DNA of 42,304 bases from an uncultured Parabacteroides sp. (lineage in GTDB: Bacteria; Bacteroidota; Bacteroidia; Bacteroidales; Tannerellaceae). A program made the translations under genes and the position numbers. The DNA is taken from positions 1 through 42,304 of the forward strand of contig CALUZV010000029.1 of NCBI GenBank assembly GCA_944325345.1. Direction: 5' to 3'. The notes beneath the pieces are model-generated. The model saw only the letters and a program-made list of their open reading frames with translations. It did not search any database and was not told the DNA's origin. Below, one piece after another: positions 8,919-16,668 of this stretch (position 1 is the first letter of the stretch; every line of letters begins with the position of its first letter).

Positions 8919-9926
8919 TCATCGGCTGATGAACAACCACGCGTCTTTGTAGGTCGCGTTCTTCCGAACGGTTTGGAGATACGATTCCGCCTCCTCGCGA
9001 TTGTCGAAGCGGTCGGCATAGACACGGTACTTGCCGTTGCGCACAATCACATTGGCTTTCGCGTAGGCTGACTTGTCCACCTTGGCTAAATATTCGTCGG
9101 CTTGCTCTTGGTTGGGGAAGCTGGCGATGACGATGTGATACATCTTGCGGTTGGGTTTCGGAGCCTCAGGTTTGGCGGCGGGAGTCTCCGTCTTGGGCGC
9201 CTCGACGACTTCGACCTTCTTGGGTGCCGGTGGCGTTACTGGGGCGACATCAACTTTCGGGTTCTCAGCTGGAGCGGAGATTGCCGGGGTATAAGAGACG
9301 ATTTCGGTGGGAACGAAACTTGCCTTGTACGTCGAAGGATTGACATCTTTCACCGGAGTGGAGACTAAGAGGAACAAGGAAATCGCAGCCACCATCCCCG
9401 CCACGGTTCGTATCAACCGACGGCTGATGGGAATATAGAACACGTCCTTGTGCTGAGGCATACTCACCTCCTCGCCTCTCTGCGGTACAACCGAGGCTTC
9501 CAATGTTTCCAACTTCGGCAGGTTGAACGAAGCCAACCCGTAGGAATAGGCCGCACGAACCGCCGTATTGTCCGGCACAAAGACGAGCTTTCCTTCCGCC
9601 CCGACGCGGAAACATCCGAGGAAGCCAAGCGATACTTCGCCATCGGCATAGAGCCGGGCCTTCAACGCCTCGATGTCTCCCTCAAGCATCCGCTGGGCTT
9701 CCCGGTAATCGACGCCGTAGGTCTGCATGTAGGACTCGCTCAGCAACCCGTCATTGTGTTGCAGTGTCGTATTGAAGACAACTTCCTTCTGCATCGGCAC
9801 GAATACTTCTTCCTCTGCATTATAGGCAGCATTAACTACCTGCAAAACAAAACCTCCTAAGCCGGGGACAAGGACACAATCCTGTGCCAGCAACAATCGT
9901 TCAATATGTGTGATGAGTCTAAGCAT
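8919..9926 (-). CDS. HU-like (CCDC81-type) and SPOR domain membrane protein
   Basis: The product is 335 aa. Residues 1 to about 130 (LITHIERLLLAQDCVLVPGLGGFVLQ) match the prokaryotic HU-CCDC81-like N-terminus seen in Bacteroidetes. A single membrane segment follows at about 170-190 (TVAGMVAAISLFLLVS), then a Pro/Ala-rich linker and a C-terminal SPOR domain (YHIVIASFPNQEQADEYLAK). SPOR domains bind denuded peptidoglycan at division sites, so it may link the division septum to a cytoplasmic partner; that is inference. A TACCTTTG promoter core lies so close to the start that the mRNA may be nearly leaderless. Confidence 0.88.
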   Translation of the reverse strand: MLRLITHIERLLLAQDCVLVPGLGGFVLQVVNAAYNAEEEVFVPMQKEVVFNTTLQHNDGLLSESYMQTYGVDYREAQRMLEGDIEALKARLYADGEVSLGFLGCFRVGAEGKLVFVPDNTAVRAAYSYGLASFNLPKLETLEASVVPQRGEEVSMPQHKDVFYIPISRRLIRTVAGMVAAISLFLLVSTPVKDVNPSTYKASFVPTEIVSYTPAISAPAENPKVDVAPVTPPAPKKVEVVEAPKTETPAAKPEAPKPNRKMYHIVIASFPNQEQADEYLAKVDKSAYAKANVIVRNGKYRVYADRFDNREEAESYLQTVRKNATYKDAWLFISR

Positions 9927-9930
9927 GAGG

Positions 9931-9938
9931 CAAAGGTA
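9931..9938 (-). promoter_or_regulatory. -7 box (TACCTTTG) for the SPOR-helicase operon
   Basis: Read on the minus strand the sequence is TACCTTTG, an exact TAnnTTTG match. A TTG occurs about 20 nt upstream (CAA at 9959-9961 on the plus strand). The box ends only 4 nt before the SPOR start codon. Confidence 0.55.
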
Positions 9939-9981
9939 AATATCTTTCGGATGAAAAGCAAAAGAGTATCCTTTTTTCCGC

Positions 9982-9989
9982 TATTTTTG
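9982..9989 (+). promoter_or_regulatory. -7 box (TATTTTTG) for the cobalamin operon
   Basis: TATTTTTG matches TAnnTTTG and lies 20 nt before the cbiB start, diverging from the SPOR promoter. No good TTG was found at the expected distance. The divergent gap of 82 bp is too short for a cobalamin riboswitch and none was seen. Confidence 0.4.
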
Positions 9990-10008
9990 CACCGAAATTT
10001 AAAGGTGA

Positions 10009-10980
10009 ATGCTGACGATGTTCGTTTCTTGGAATCTTTTTGCCGCCTCGCGCGCCTTGCCCTTCGTGGCCGGATGGATCGGAGACCGCCTCTTGGGTGA
10101 TCCCGAGGGTTGGTGGCACCCGGTCGTCTCCTTCGGGAAAGCTATCGCGGCCGGAGAGCGGAGGCTCAACCGTGGCGAGCAGCGACGCTCGAAAGGGGCT
10201 ATCTTCTCGCTTGCCCTCATCGTGGGTATGTACCTCGCGACGGCTCTCCTCCTCGGTTTGGCGGGGATGATTAGTGAACCGTTGCGGATTGCACTCGTAG
10301 CCGTCGGTGTCTTCTACTGCCTCGCGGGGAAGACATTGGCCTCGGAAGTTCGGATGGTTTTTGAGGCAGTGGAGCGGAGCACGGAGGCGGGAAGGCAACA
10401 GGTCTCACGCATCGTAGGTCGCGACACCTCTCGCCTCAGTCCGCAAGAAATCCGCACGGCGGCTCTGGAGACGCTCTCCGAGAACCTCAGCGACGGCGTC
10501 ATTGCCCCGATGTTCTGGTTCCTCCTCTTAGGTCTGCCCGGCATGATGGCATACAAGATGGTGAACACGCTGGACTCGATGATTGGCTACCGCTCGGAAC
10601 GTTACCGCGACTTTGGTGCCTGCGCGGCCCGCATCGACGACGTAGCAAACTTCGTCCCAGCCCGGCTGACGGCCTGCCTCATGCTTCTCGTCTCGGGCAA
10701 GTGGAGGCACTGGGATTTCGTCCGCCGTTACGGAAGGGCACACGCCAGCCCCAACTCGGGTTACCCGGAGTCGGCTCTGGCGGCCATCCTCGACTGCCGC
10801 TTCGGGGGGACACACGACTACTTCGGGCAACCGGTCGAGAAACCTTATATCGGGACCAACGACCGCCTGCTCACCTCTGCCGATATGGAGCGGGCAGTCC
10901 GCATCAACGAACGTGCCGAGCTGGCGATGGGTCTCCTCGTCGCCCTCCTCTCCCTCTCCTATACATTATATAATATATAA
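10009..10980 (+). CDS. cbiB: Adenosylcobinamide-phosphate synthase CbiB/CobD
   Basis: The 323-aa membrane protein has the family landmarks GDRLLGDPEGWWHPVVSFG, NLSDGVIAPMFWF, NTLDSMIGYRSERYRDFG, ARIDDVANFVPARLTA and GGTHDYFG. CbiB attaches the aminopropanol (phosphate) arm to adenosylcobyric acid, opening nucleotide-loop assembly. Two in-frame ATGs (10009 and 10018) are possible starts; the first gives a slightly longer N-terminus. It heads a cluster with cobU, cobT, cobS and cobC, so the region serves the late half of B12 synthesis. The corrin-ring genes are not in this window. Confidence 0.94.
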   Translation: MLTMFVSWNLFAASRALPFVAGWIGDRLLGDPEGWWHPVVSFGKAIAAGERRLNRGEQRRSKGAIFSLALIVGMYLATALLLGLAGMISEPLRIALVAVGVFYCLAGKTLASEVRMVFEAVERSTEAGRQQVSRIVGRDTSRLSPQEIRTAALETLSENLSDGVIAPMFWFLLLGLPGMMAYKMVNTLDSMIGYRSERYRDFGACAARIDDVANFVPARLTACLMLLVSGKWRHWDFVRRYGRAHASPNSGYPESALAAILDCRFGGTHDYFGQPVEKPYIGTNDRLLTSADMERAVRINERAELAMGLLVALLSLSYTLYNI

Positions 10981-10995
10981 CGCACAAACAACACA

Positions 10996-11015
10996 TAACT
11001 CATAATTCATAACTC
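10996..11015. repeat. 20-bp motif upstream of the S4 gene, copied before cobC
   Basis: TAACTCATAATTCATAACTC here is identical to the sequence at 15235-15254. Both copies lie just upstream of a gene start in the same cluster. It is built from imperfect 7-bp TAACTCA-like repeats. Function is unknown. Confidence 0.6.
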
Positions 11016-11029
11016 ATAACTTCTGAAGT

Positions 11030-11563
11030 ATGGACATCAGACTAAACAAATTTATCAGCGACTCGGGCCTCTGCTCCCGCCGTGAGGCCGACAAATTCAT
11101 CGAGATGGGCCGCGTTACGGTGAACGGCAAACAGCCCATCATCGGCCAACGTGTCTCGGAGCAAGACGTCGTCCTCGTCGATGGCGAACCGGTGCGCTGG
11201 GGCAAGCGTTCCCTCGCGGGTCAAATCAAGGCCGCCCCGGGCAAGTCTGCCCACCTCATCTCCGATGCATCCGCCCCGCGCCCCCGCGCCCGCCGCTCCT
11301 CTCCTTCCGCCTCGCAACCGGCCGCAGAGGGAGCTCCGGGCACCCGACGCGAGCACTACGGCAAGTTCAACAAATACGCCGCAGCCCGCCATGCCGCCCG
11401 CGAACGGGGCGAGGAACCCGTGAAGCCCAAGCGACCCGCTCCGACGCCGACCGAGGGCCTGCACCCCAAAGCTGCCGCCCTCCGAAAGACGAGCCGCAAC
11501 AATCCCCTCAACACCGCCAAACGCCGTGCCGAGCGTAAACGAAAGGAGCGCGGTGATGAATAG
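11030..11563 (+). CDS. S4 RNA-binding domain protein with basic tail
   Basis: This 177-aa protein begins with an S4 domain (residues about 2-60: [32 protein letters not shown]) very close to the N-terminus of RluF-type pseudouridine synthases. The catalytic synthase domain is absent. From about residue 70 it becomes a low-complexity tail rich in Arg, Pro, Ala and Lys, ending [12 protein letters not shown]. It probably binds structured RNA, perhaps rRNA. It may be a domain-loss descendant of a pseudouridine synthase or a stand-alone S4 protein; no frameshifted remainder follows. It overlaps cobU by 8 nt and is therefore probably translationally coupled to it. Confidence 0.78.
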   Translation: MDIRLNKFISDSGLCSRREADKFIEMGRVTVNGKQPIIGQRVSEQDVVLVDGEPVRWGKRSLAGQIKAAPGKSAHLISDASAPRPRARRSSPSASQPAAEGAPGTRREHYGKFNKYAAARHAARERGEEPVKPKRPAPTPTEGLHPKAAALRKTSRNNPLNTAKRRAERKRKERGDE

Positions 11564-12089
11564 CCCGCGCATCACGCTCATCACGGGTGGCGAACGCTCG
11601 GGCAAGAGCCGTTTTGCCCAAGAGATGGCCATGAAAGAGACACCGACGCCCGTCTATCTCGCCACCGCACGTGTCTGGGACGACGAGTTCCGCCTCCGCA
11701 TCGAACGGCACCAGAGGGACAGGGGTGAACAGTGGACAACTATCGAGGAAGAGAAGTTCCTCAGCCGGCATGACCTCGCGGGACGCACGGTGGTCATCGA
11801 CTGCGTAACGCTCTGGCTCACCAACTTCTTCTGCGATGCTGGGAATGATTGTCCTTTGGACGACATCCTCCGCGAGGCGCGCGAAGAGTTCGACCGCTTC
11901 ACCCGCCACGCCGCGCACTACATCTTCGTCTCAAACGAAATCGGCATGGGGGGTGTGCCCATCGACCCTGTCCAGCGGCGCTTCACCGACCTGCAAGGGT
12001 GGATGAACCAATACATCGCAGCGCGGGCGGACGAAGTCGTGCTGATGGTGAGCGGCATCCCGGTCGGGGTGAAAGGCGGGAGGCGGTAA
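11556..12089 (+). CDS. cobU: Adenosylcobinamide kinase/guanylyltransferase CobU
   Basis: The product is 177 aa, close to the usual ~180 aa. It has the P-loop GGERSGKS at residues 11-18, the region [13 protein letters not shown] with the candidate His that carries GMP, and the C-terminal family block [12 protein letters not shown]. CobU phosphorylates adenosylcobinamide and then activates it to adenosylcobinamide-GDP. Start: ATG 11556 is preceded by AAAGGAG about 8 nt upstream and lies within the end of the S4 gene. Its stop codon overlaps the first unit of the following 23-bp repeat array, so array growth may have set the exact C-terminus (GVKGGRR). Confidence 0.94.
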   Translation: MNSPRITLITGGERSGKSRFAQEMAMKETPTPVYLATARVWDDEFRLRIERHQRDRGEQWTTIEEEKFLSRHDLAGRTVVIDCVTLWLTNFFCDAGNDCPLDDILREAREEFDRFTRHAAHYIFVSNEIGMGGVPIDPVQRRFTDLQGWMNQYIAARADEVVLMVSGIPVGVKGGRR

Positions 12090-12222
12090 GCTCCAACTCT
12101 TGGAGGTTATAAGCTCCAACACTTGGAGGCGGTAAGCTCCAACACTTGGAGGTGGTAAGCTCCAACCTTTGGAGATTCCACTACCAACACTTGGTAGCGA
12201 TAACTACCGACACTCGGTAGCG
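12086..12222 (+). repeat. 23-bp array of six small hairpins between cobU and cobT
   Basis: Six perfect stem-loops start at 12091, 12114, 12137, 12160, 12181 and 12204. Spacing is 23 bp, with one step of 21. The first four are CTCCAA-NNN-TTGGAG with loops CTC, CAC, CAC and CCT. The last two are CTACCAA-CAC-TTGGTAG and CTACCGA-CAC-TCGGTAG. The change from CCAA/TTGG to CCGA/TCGG alters both arms together, which is covariation. The array lies inside the cob transcript, so the hairpins should form in the mRNA. Open frames across it are artefacts. Confidence 0.93.
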
Positions 12223-12286
12223 GCAAGGACAGACGCACTGAGGTTATAAGGACAGACAATATAAGACGATAAAGAAATAGATACCA

Positions 12287-13324
12287 ATGCTAACATTTGA
12301 CATTGCCCGACCCGACGAGGGGCTCCGGGCCGAACTGACAGAGAAAATCAATAACCTCGCCAAACCCAAAGGCTCGCTTGGCCGACTGGAGGAACTGGCG
12401 ATGCAGATAGGGCTGGTGCAGCAGACGCTTTCGCCCCGGCTCGAGAGACCTATGAACGTGATATTCGCCGCCGACCACGGGATAGCCGACGAAGGGGTCA
12501 GCCTTTCGCCCAAGGAAGTAACTCGGCAGGTGGTGTTCAACTTCCTAAGCGGAGGCGCGGGCGTATGCTTTCTTGCCCGGCAGCATGGTTTCGGGATGAA
12601 GATTGTGGACGCGGGCGTGGACTACGACTTTCCCCCTCGCGACGGACTGATTGAGCACAAGATCCGGAAGGGGACGCGCAACTTCCTTCACGAAGCCGCT
12701 ATGACGGAGGCGGAACGGGACGACGCGCTAGCGTTCGGGGCGGCGACCGTCTCGGATTGCCACGCGGAAGGTTGCAACATCATCAGCTTCGGGGAGATGG
12801 GGATAGGGAACACGTCCGCCTCGAGTATGTGGATGACACTGCTCACCGCAATCCCCCTCACCCAGTGCGTAGGGGCAGGCAGTGGTCTGAACGAAGCCGG
12901 CATCAACCACAAGTACAAAGTGCTGAAGAAAGCCTTGGATAACTATCGTGGAGACGGGAGCGCGGCAGATGTCATGCGCTACTTCGGAGGGTATGAGATG
13001 GTCATGGCTGTCGGAGGGATGCTGCGGGCGGCGGAGCTGGGGATGCTTATCCTTGTGGACGGGTTCATCATGACGAATTGCGTGCTGGTAGCTTCCCGCC
13101 TCTATCCGGCGATGCTGGACTATTGCATCTTCGGACATTGCGGGGACGAGGCGGGGCACCGCCGGGTGTTGGATTACCTCGGAGCCAAACCCCTGTTGGA
13201 TTTAGGTCTGAGGCTGGGCGAAGGTTCGGGGGCCGTGTGCGCCTATCCCATCGTGGACTCTGCGGTGCGTATGCTGAACGAGATGCACACCTTCGAGCAG
13301 GAAGCAATCACGAAATACTTTTAG
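12287..13324 (+). CDS. cobT: Nicotinate-nucleotide-DMB phosphoribosyltransferase CobT
   Basis: The 345-aa protein shows the canonical CobT blocks: [15 protein letters not shown] near the N-terminus, [26 protein letters not shown], and [14 protein letters not shown] near the C-terminus, where the Glu of GEG matches the catalytic base of the Salmonella enzyme. CobT makes alpha-ribazole phosphate from nicotinate mononucleotide and 5,6-dimethylbenzimidazole or another lower-ligand base. The start follows the hairpin array by 66 nt. cobS begins 5 nt after its stop, so the two are certainly co-transcribed. Confidence 0.96.
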   Translation: MLTFDIARPDEGLRAELTEKINNLAKPKGSLGRLEELAMQIGLVQQTLSPRLERPMNVIFAADHGIADEGVSLSPKEVTRQVVFNFLSGGAGVCFLARQHGFGMKIVDAGVDYDFPPRDGLIEHKIRKGTRNFLHEAAMTEAERDDALAFGAATVSDCHAEGCNIISFGEMGIGNTSASSMWMTLLTAIPLTQCVGAGSGLNEAGINHKYKVLKKALDNYRGDGSAADVMRYFGGYEMVMAVGGMLRAAELGMLILVDGFIMTNCVLVASRLYPAMLDYCIFGHCGDEAGHRRVLDYLGAKPLLDLGLRLGEGSGAVCAYPIVDSAVRMLNEMHTFEQEAITKYF

Positions 13325-13329
13325 GGGGT

Positions 13330-14079
13330 ATGGTACTACGAGCTTTGGCGGCGTTGATGTTCTTCACGAGGCTCCCGTTCTGGAAGATAGCGGAAGTTCC
13401 GGCGGAGTACTTCAAGAACATCGTGAGCCTTTGGCCGCTCGCGGGGTGGCTGACGTCGGGGATAAGTGTGTTGGTGTTATACGCGGCGGCGTTGGTCTTT
13501 CCGGCGAGCGTTGCGGTCGTGCTGGCCATAGCGAGTCGGCTCCTTGTAACCGGGTGCCTGCATGAAGACGGGCTGGCCGACTTCTTCGATGGCTTCGGAG
13601 GAGGAAGGAATCGCGAAGGTATCCTCGCCATCATGAAAGACTCGCACATCGGGAGCTATGGCACCATAGGGCTTATACTCTACTTTGCCCTCCTCTACGC
13701 CACACTCAGCAGCCTACCTCTCGAAGTGGCAGGTGCGGCGATGTTGGCGGGCGACCCCTTCAGCAAAGCCGTCTCCGGCATGATTATAAACCGCCTCCCC
13801 TACGCTCGCAAGGCAGAGGAAGCGAAGAACAGGACGGTTTATAGCAGGATGACGGCTGGGGAATATGCGGCTTGCATCCTCTGCGGCATCGTCCCGCTCG
13901 TGTGGCTGCCCTCGATGCACTACCTTTGGGCGACACTTGCCCCCCTCCTCGTCTGGTATCTGCTGACCAGCTATATGAAGAAGAAGATAGGAGGATATAC
14001 GGGGGATTGCTGTGGGGCGATGTTTTTGCTGACGGAGCTGGCGTTCTATCTTACTGTCGCAGCACTGACCAATTCTTAA
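13330..14079 (+). CDS. cobS: Adenosylcobinamide-GDP ribazoletransferase CobS
   Basis: This 249-aa inner-membrane protein has the CobS signature LHEDGLADFFDGFGGG (about residues 78-93) and DSHIGSYGTIGL, with several transmembrane helices. It joins adenosylcobinamide-GDP to alpha-ribazole (phosphate) to finish the cobalamin nucleotide loop. ATG 13330 was chosen because it lies 5 nt after the cobT stop and gives the standard N-terminus MVLRALAALMFFTRLPF. The upstream extension of the frame is antisense-like sequence inside cobT. Confidence 0.95.
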   Translation: MVLRALAALMFFTRLPFWKIAEVPAEYFKNIVSLWPLAGWLTSGISVLVLYAAALVFPASVAVVLAIASRLLVTGCLHEDGLADFFDGFGGGRNREGILAIMKDSHIGSYGTIGLILYFALLYATLSSLPLEVAGAAMLAGDPFSKAVSGMIINRLPYARKAEEAKNRTVYSRMTAGEYAACILCGIVPLVWLPSMHYLWATLAPLLVWYLLTSYMKKKIGGYTGDCCGAMFLLTELAFYLTVAALTNS

Positions 14080-14082
14080 GCA

Positions 14083-14111
14083 TTGCTCATCCGCTTTTTT
14101 TCGTACATTTG
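14083..14111 (+). promoter_or_regulatory. Promoter of the PDDEXK nuclease gene
   Basis: TTG at 14083-14085 is followed after 18 nt by TACATTTG at 14104-14111, matching the Bacteroidetes sigma consensus. It lies directly downstream of cobS and 18 nt before the nuclease start, giving this gene its own promoter inside the cob cluster. Confidence 0.65.
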
Positions 14112-14129
14112 CCACGCAATAAGAATATC

Positions 14130-15230
14130 ATGAATGTAACTCAATACATAGAAGCTGTCAAGGATATAAAGGAAGCCATCTTGCGCAGCCAATACCGCGC
14201 CGCAGCATCGGTGAACAAAGAACAACTGTCCTTGTATTATGGCATCGAAAGCTATGTCTCGGCGAACTCCCGAAAAGGCTTTTGGGGGAAAGGTGCGATA
14301 GAACAGATTTCTGCCCTACTACAGAAAGAGCTTCCAGGATTAAGGGGCTTTTCAACCCGGAGCATCAAAAATATGCGGCAGTTCTATGAAGAATGGGAAG
14401 GTATCATAAATCGGCAGCCAGTGGCTGCCGATTTGGAATTGGATGAGAATTTGCTCCTTGTGGAAATTCGTCAGCCAGTGGCTGACGATTTCGATTGGCA
14501 AGATTTCCTTTCTATCGGGTTCAGCCATCATACGGAAATCATAGCTAAAACCAAGACTTTAGAGGAGCGGTTGTTCTATATACATGAATGCGCAATCCGC
14601 CATTGGAGCAAATATACTTTGCGGGATTACTTGAAGGCCGACCTCTATCACCATCAGGGAAAGCTACCCAACAACTTTACTCAAACCCTGCCCGATACGA
14701 AGCAAGCCATTAAAGCAATTCGTTCTTTTAAAGATGAATACTTGCTGGACTTTATCAATATCGAAGCGCTGGATGAACAAGAAGAAGATTTAAACGAACG
14801 GGTTATCGAGAAAGCTATTGTAGCAAACGTGAAGAAGTTCATCATGACTTTCGGACAAGACTTCAGCTTTATAGGCAACCAGTATCGCATTGAGATGGCT
14901 GGAGAGGAAATGTTCATCGATTTGTTGTTCTTCAACCGGGAACTTAATTCGTTAGTAGCGGTAGAATTGAAGTCCGGCAAGTTCCGCTCTTCCTACTTAG
15001 GTCAGTTAAACACCTATCTCTCAGCTCTGGACTCACACGTAAGGAAACCGCATGAGAACCCCTCCATCGGCATCATCTTGTGCCGAGAGATGAATCAAAC
15101 CTTTGTTGAATTTGCCGTGCGTGATTATAACAAACCGATGGGTGTAGCCACTTACCGAGCATCAGAAGAGATGCCGGAGCGACTCCGTAGAGCCTTGCCA
15201 GCTATCGAAGACTTAAAGAAATTATTATAA
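14130..15230 (+). CDS. DUF1016/YhcG-type PDDEXK nuclease
   Basis: The product is 366 aa. The N-terminal DUF1016 region (residues about 10-180) is followed by a PDDEXK nuclease domain in which D264 (FIDLLFFN), E279 and K281 (VAVELKSGKF) form the expected D...ExK active site. Proteins of this type are widespread in Bacteroidetes; some sit with restriction or retron loci, but the cellular role is unsettled. Start ATG 14130 is supported by the promoter just upstream. The gene interrupts the cobS-cobC order and looks like inserted cargo. Its frame contains two palindromes that each encode RQPVA (residues about 94-102 and 113-120). Confidence 0.87.
   Translation: MNVTQYIEAVKDIKEAILRSQYRAAASVNKEQLSLYYGIESYVSANSRKGFWGKGAIEQISALLQKELPGLRGFSTRSIKNMRQFYEEWEGIINRQPVAADLELDENLLLVEIRQPVADDFDWQDFLSIGFSHHTEIIAKTKTLEERLFYIHECAIRHWSKYTLRDYLKADLYHHQGKLPNNFTQTLPDTKQAIKAIRSFKDEYLLDFINIEALDEQEEDLNERVIEKAIVANVKKFIMTFGQDFSFIGNQYRIEMAGEEMFIDLLFFNRELNSLVAVELKSGKFRSSYLGQLNTYLSALDSHVRKPHENPSIGIILCREMNQTFVEFAVRDYNKPMGVATYRASEEMPERLRRALPAIEDLKKLL
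14409..14433. repeat. Coding palindrome 1 in the nuclease gene
   Basis: The arms AATCGGCAGCCA and TGGCTGCCGATT are perfect complements around a single G (25 bp). In frame it encodes the RQPVAAD segment. A sister palindrome is centred 57 bp downstream. Confidence 0.85.
14468..14488. repeat. Coding palindrome 2 in the nuclease gene
   Basis: The arms TCGTCAGCCA and TGGCTGACGA are perfect complements around a single G (21 bp). It encodes RQPVADD. Compared with palindrome 1, both arms changed together (GGCAGCC to GTCAGCC, GGCTGCC to GGCTGAC), so the stem is kept. Confidence 0.85.
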
Positions 15231-15234
15231 CTCG

Positions 15235-15254
15235 TAACTCATAATTCATAACTC
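15235..15254. repeat. Second copy of the 20-bp motif, upstream of cobC
   Basis: Identical to 10996-11015 over 20 bp. It ends 2 nt before the cobC start codon and so forms part of its translation start region. Confidence 0.6.
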
Positions 15255-15256
15255 TC

Positions 15257-15808
15257 ATGAAGCTCTTTCTCATCCGCCACACCTCCGTCCTCGTCCCGCA
15301 AGGCACCACCTACGGTTTCACCGATGTCCCCCTCCGTCCAACCTTCGAAGAGGAAGCGGCACGGACACGTGCCCGGCTCGAAGGCTTGCAGTTCGACCAA
15401 GTCTATTGCAGCCCTTTAAGCCGTTGCCGACGCTTAGCTGCCGCCTGCGGATACGCAAACCCTATCCTCGACGACCGCCTGAAAGAACTCAACTTTGGGG
15501 AATGGGAAATGAAAACATGGGAGGAAGTATCGGCCGACCCACGCTCCGAGCGTTGGTTTGCCGACTGGATACATACGCCCGCTCCAGGAGGAGAATCTCT
15601 TCAAGACCAATATAATCGCCTTGCCAACTTCCTTGACGAACTACGCCGGAAGCCTTATCAGCAGGTCGCTATCTTTGCGCATGGCGGGATATTGACTTGC
15701 GCACGAGTGTATGCTGGGGAGTATGGATTGGAGGAGGCGTTTAGGCATGTAACGGAGTATGGTGGGGTGATTGAGATAGCATTAGAGGAGGGAAACGCTT
15801 TGCCATAG
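15257..15808 (+). CDS. cobC: Alpha-ribazole phosphatase CobC (histidine phosphatase)
   Basis: The 183-aa protein is a histidine phosphatase with catalytic RHT at residues 7-9 and the second His in IFAHGGI. The RHT form and the motif CSPLSRC are typical of CobC-like members. CobC removes the phosphate from alpha-ribazole phosphate (or cobalamin 5'-phosphate). Its position at the end of the cbiB-cobU-cobT-cobS cluster supports this over a generic phosphoglycerate mutase-like role. It converges on the last capsule gene, with only 32 bp between and no clear terminator hairpin. Confidence 0.87.
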   Translation: MKLFLIRHTSVLVPQGTTYGFTDVPLRPTFEEEAARTRARLEGLQFDQVYCSPLSRCRRLAAACGYANPILDDRLKELNFGEWEMKTWEEVSADPRSERWFADWIHTPAPGGESLQDQYNRLANFLDELRRKPYQQVAIFAHGGILTCARVYAGEYGLEEAFRHVTEYGGVIEIALEEGNALP

Positions 15809-15840
15809 GCTGCGAGGTTAAAAGGTATTAAGAGACATAG

Positions 15841-16656
15841 TTATCTTAAAACTTTTTGATAGATAACACTTCGTAAACTATTAGGTATCAAACGAACAAC
15901 GGTACGTACTATATCATTCTTCAGCATTTGACAAAAACTAATATAGCCCAACGTGTAAAAGCGATATTGCAATTTTATTTCAGTCAAAGCATACTTTAGT
16001 CCTCCCCTCCGCTTAAACATATCCGGTGAAGTACGGAAATAAAGTAACGATTCTTGAATATTATAAAACTTAGAACCGTTCATCAACATTCGTACCCAAA
16101 GATAATAATCTTCAAACAAAGGAAAATGCTGATAACTACCACTTCGCAGCACAGCAGACTTGCGAAACATTACTGCCGGATGATTTATTGGATTACGCGA
16201 CTTTCCATACTGAAACAAATCCTCCGGAGTCTCTGGTAATTTGCGAACAGAAAAGATATTATCTATTGTCCCTTCAAATTCATCAATCCAAGAACCAACA
16301 ACATCTATTTCAGGATGAGTTTCCAAGAAAGATAATTGCTTTTCAAAGCGATCAGGTTTAGCTATATCATCCGTATCCATTCGGGCTACAATATCGTATG
16401 TACAATGCTTTAAACCTTCATTCAAAGCACGACCTAAGCCTTGATTTTGTGGCAATGAAACAATCTTCAGAGAAGAACATCTCTGTTGATAACCCAGAAG
16501 TATTTTCTCCAACTCATCTGTTAAAGGGCCATCTTTAACTAAGACAACCTCTGCAGGAATAGCTGTTTGATCAAAAATACTTGCCAGACTTTGGTATAAA
16601 AAATCAGGTCTCTCCTTATAATATAAAGAAAGCAAAACAGAAAATTGGGATAGCAT
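15841..16656 (-). CDS. GT2 glycosyltransferase (amylovoran AmsE-like)
   Basis: The 271-aa product has a GT-A fold GT2 domain: FSVLLSLYYKERPDFL at the N-terminus, the nucleotide-sugar region QNQGLGRALNEGL, and the DxD-like motif MDTDDIAKPDR. The downstream NHPAVMFRKS and FEDYYLW patterns recall AmsE-type enzymes. It should add one sugar to the lipid-linked capsule repeat on the cytoplasmic side. The donor and linkage cannot be told. It is the last gene of the capsule operon, 12 nt after the preceding stop. Confidence 0.88.
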   Translation of the reverse strand: MLSQFSVLLSLYYKERPDFLYQSLASIFDQTAIPAEVVLVKDGPLTDELEKILLGYQQRCSSLKIVSLPQNQGLGRALNEGLKHCTYDIVARMDTDDIAKPDRFEKQLSFLETHPEIDVVGSWIDEFEGTIDNIFSVRKLPETPEDLFQYGKSRNPINHPAVMFRKSAVLRSGSYQHFPLFEDYYLWVRMLMNGSKFYNIQESLLYFRTSPDMFKRRGGLKYALTEIKLQYRFYTLGYISFCQMLKNDIVRTVVRLIPNSLRSVIYQKVLR

Positions 16657-16668
16657 AGAATTTATAAA

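Noticed and set aside
9939..10008. Cobalamin riboswitch before cbiB
   Set aside because: The divergent gap is 82 bp, too short for the aptamer, and no B12-box-like sequence is visible.
11983..12165. Short open frames across the 23-bp hairpin array
   Set aside because: They only translate the repeat unit; there is no start context.
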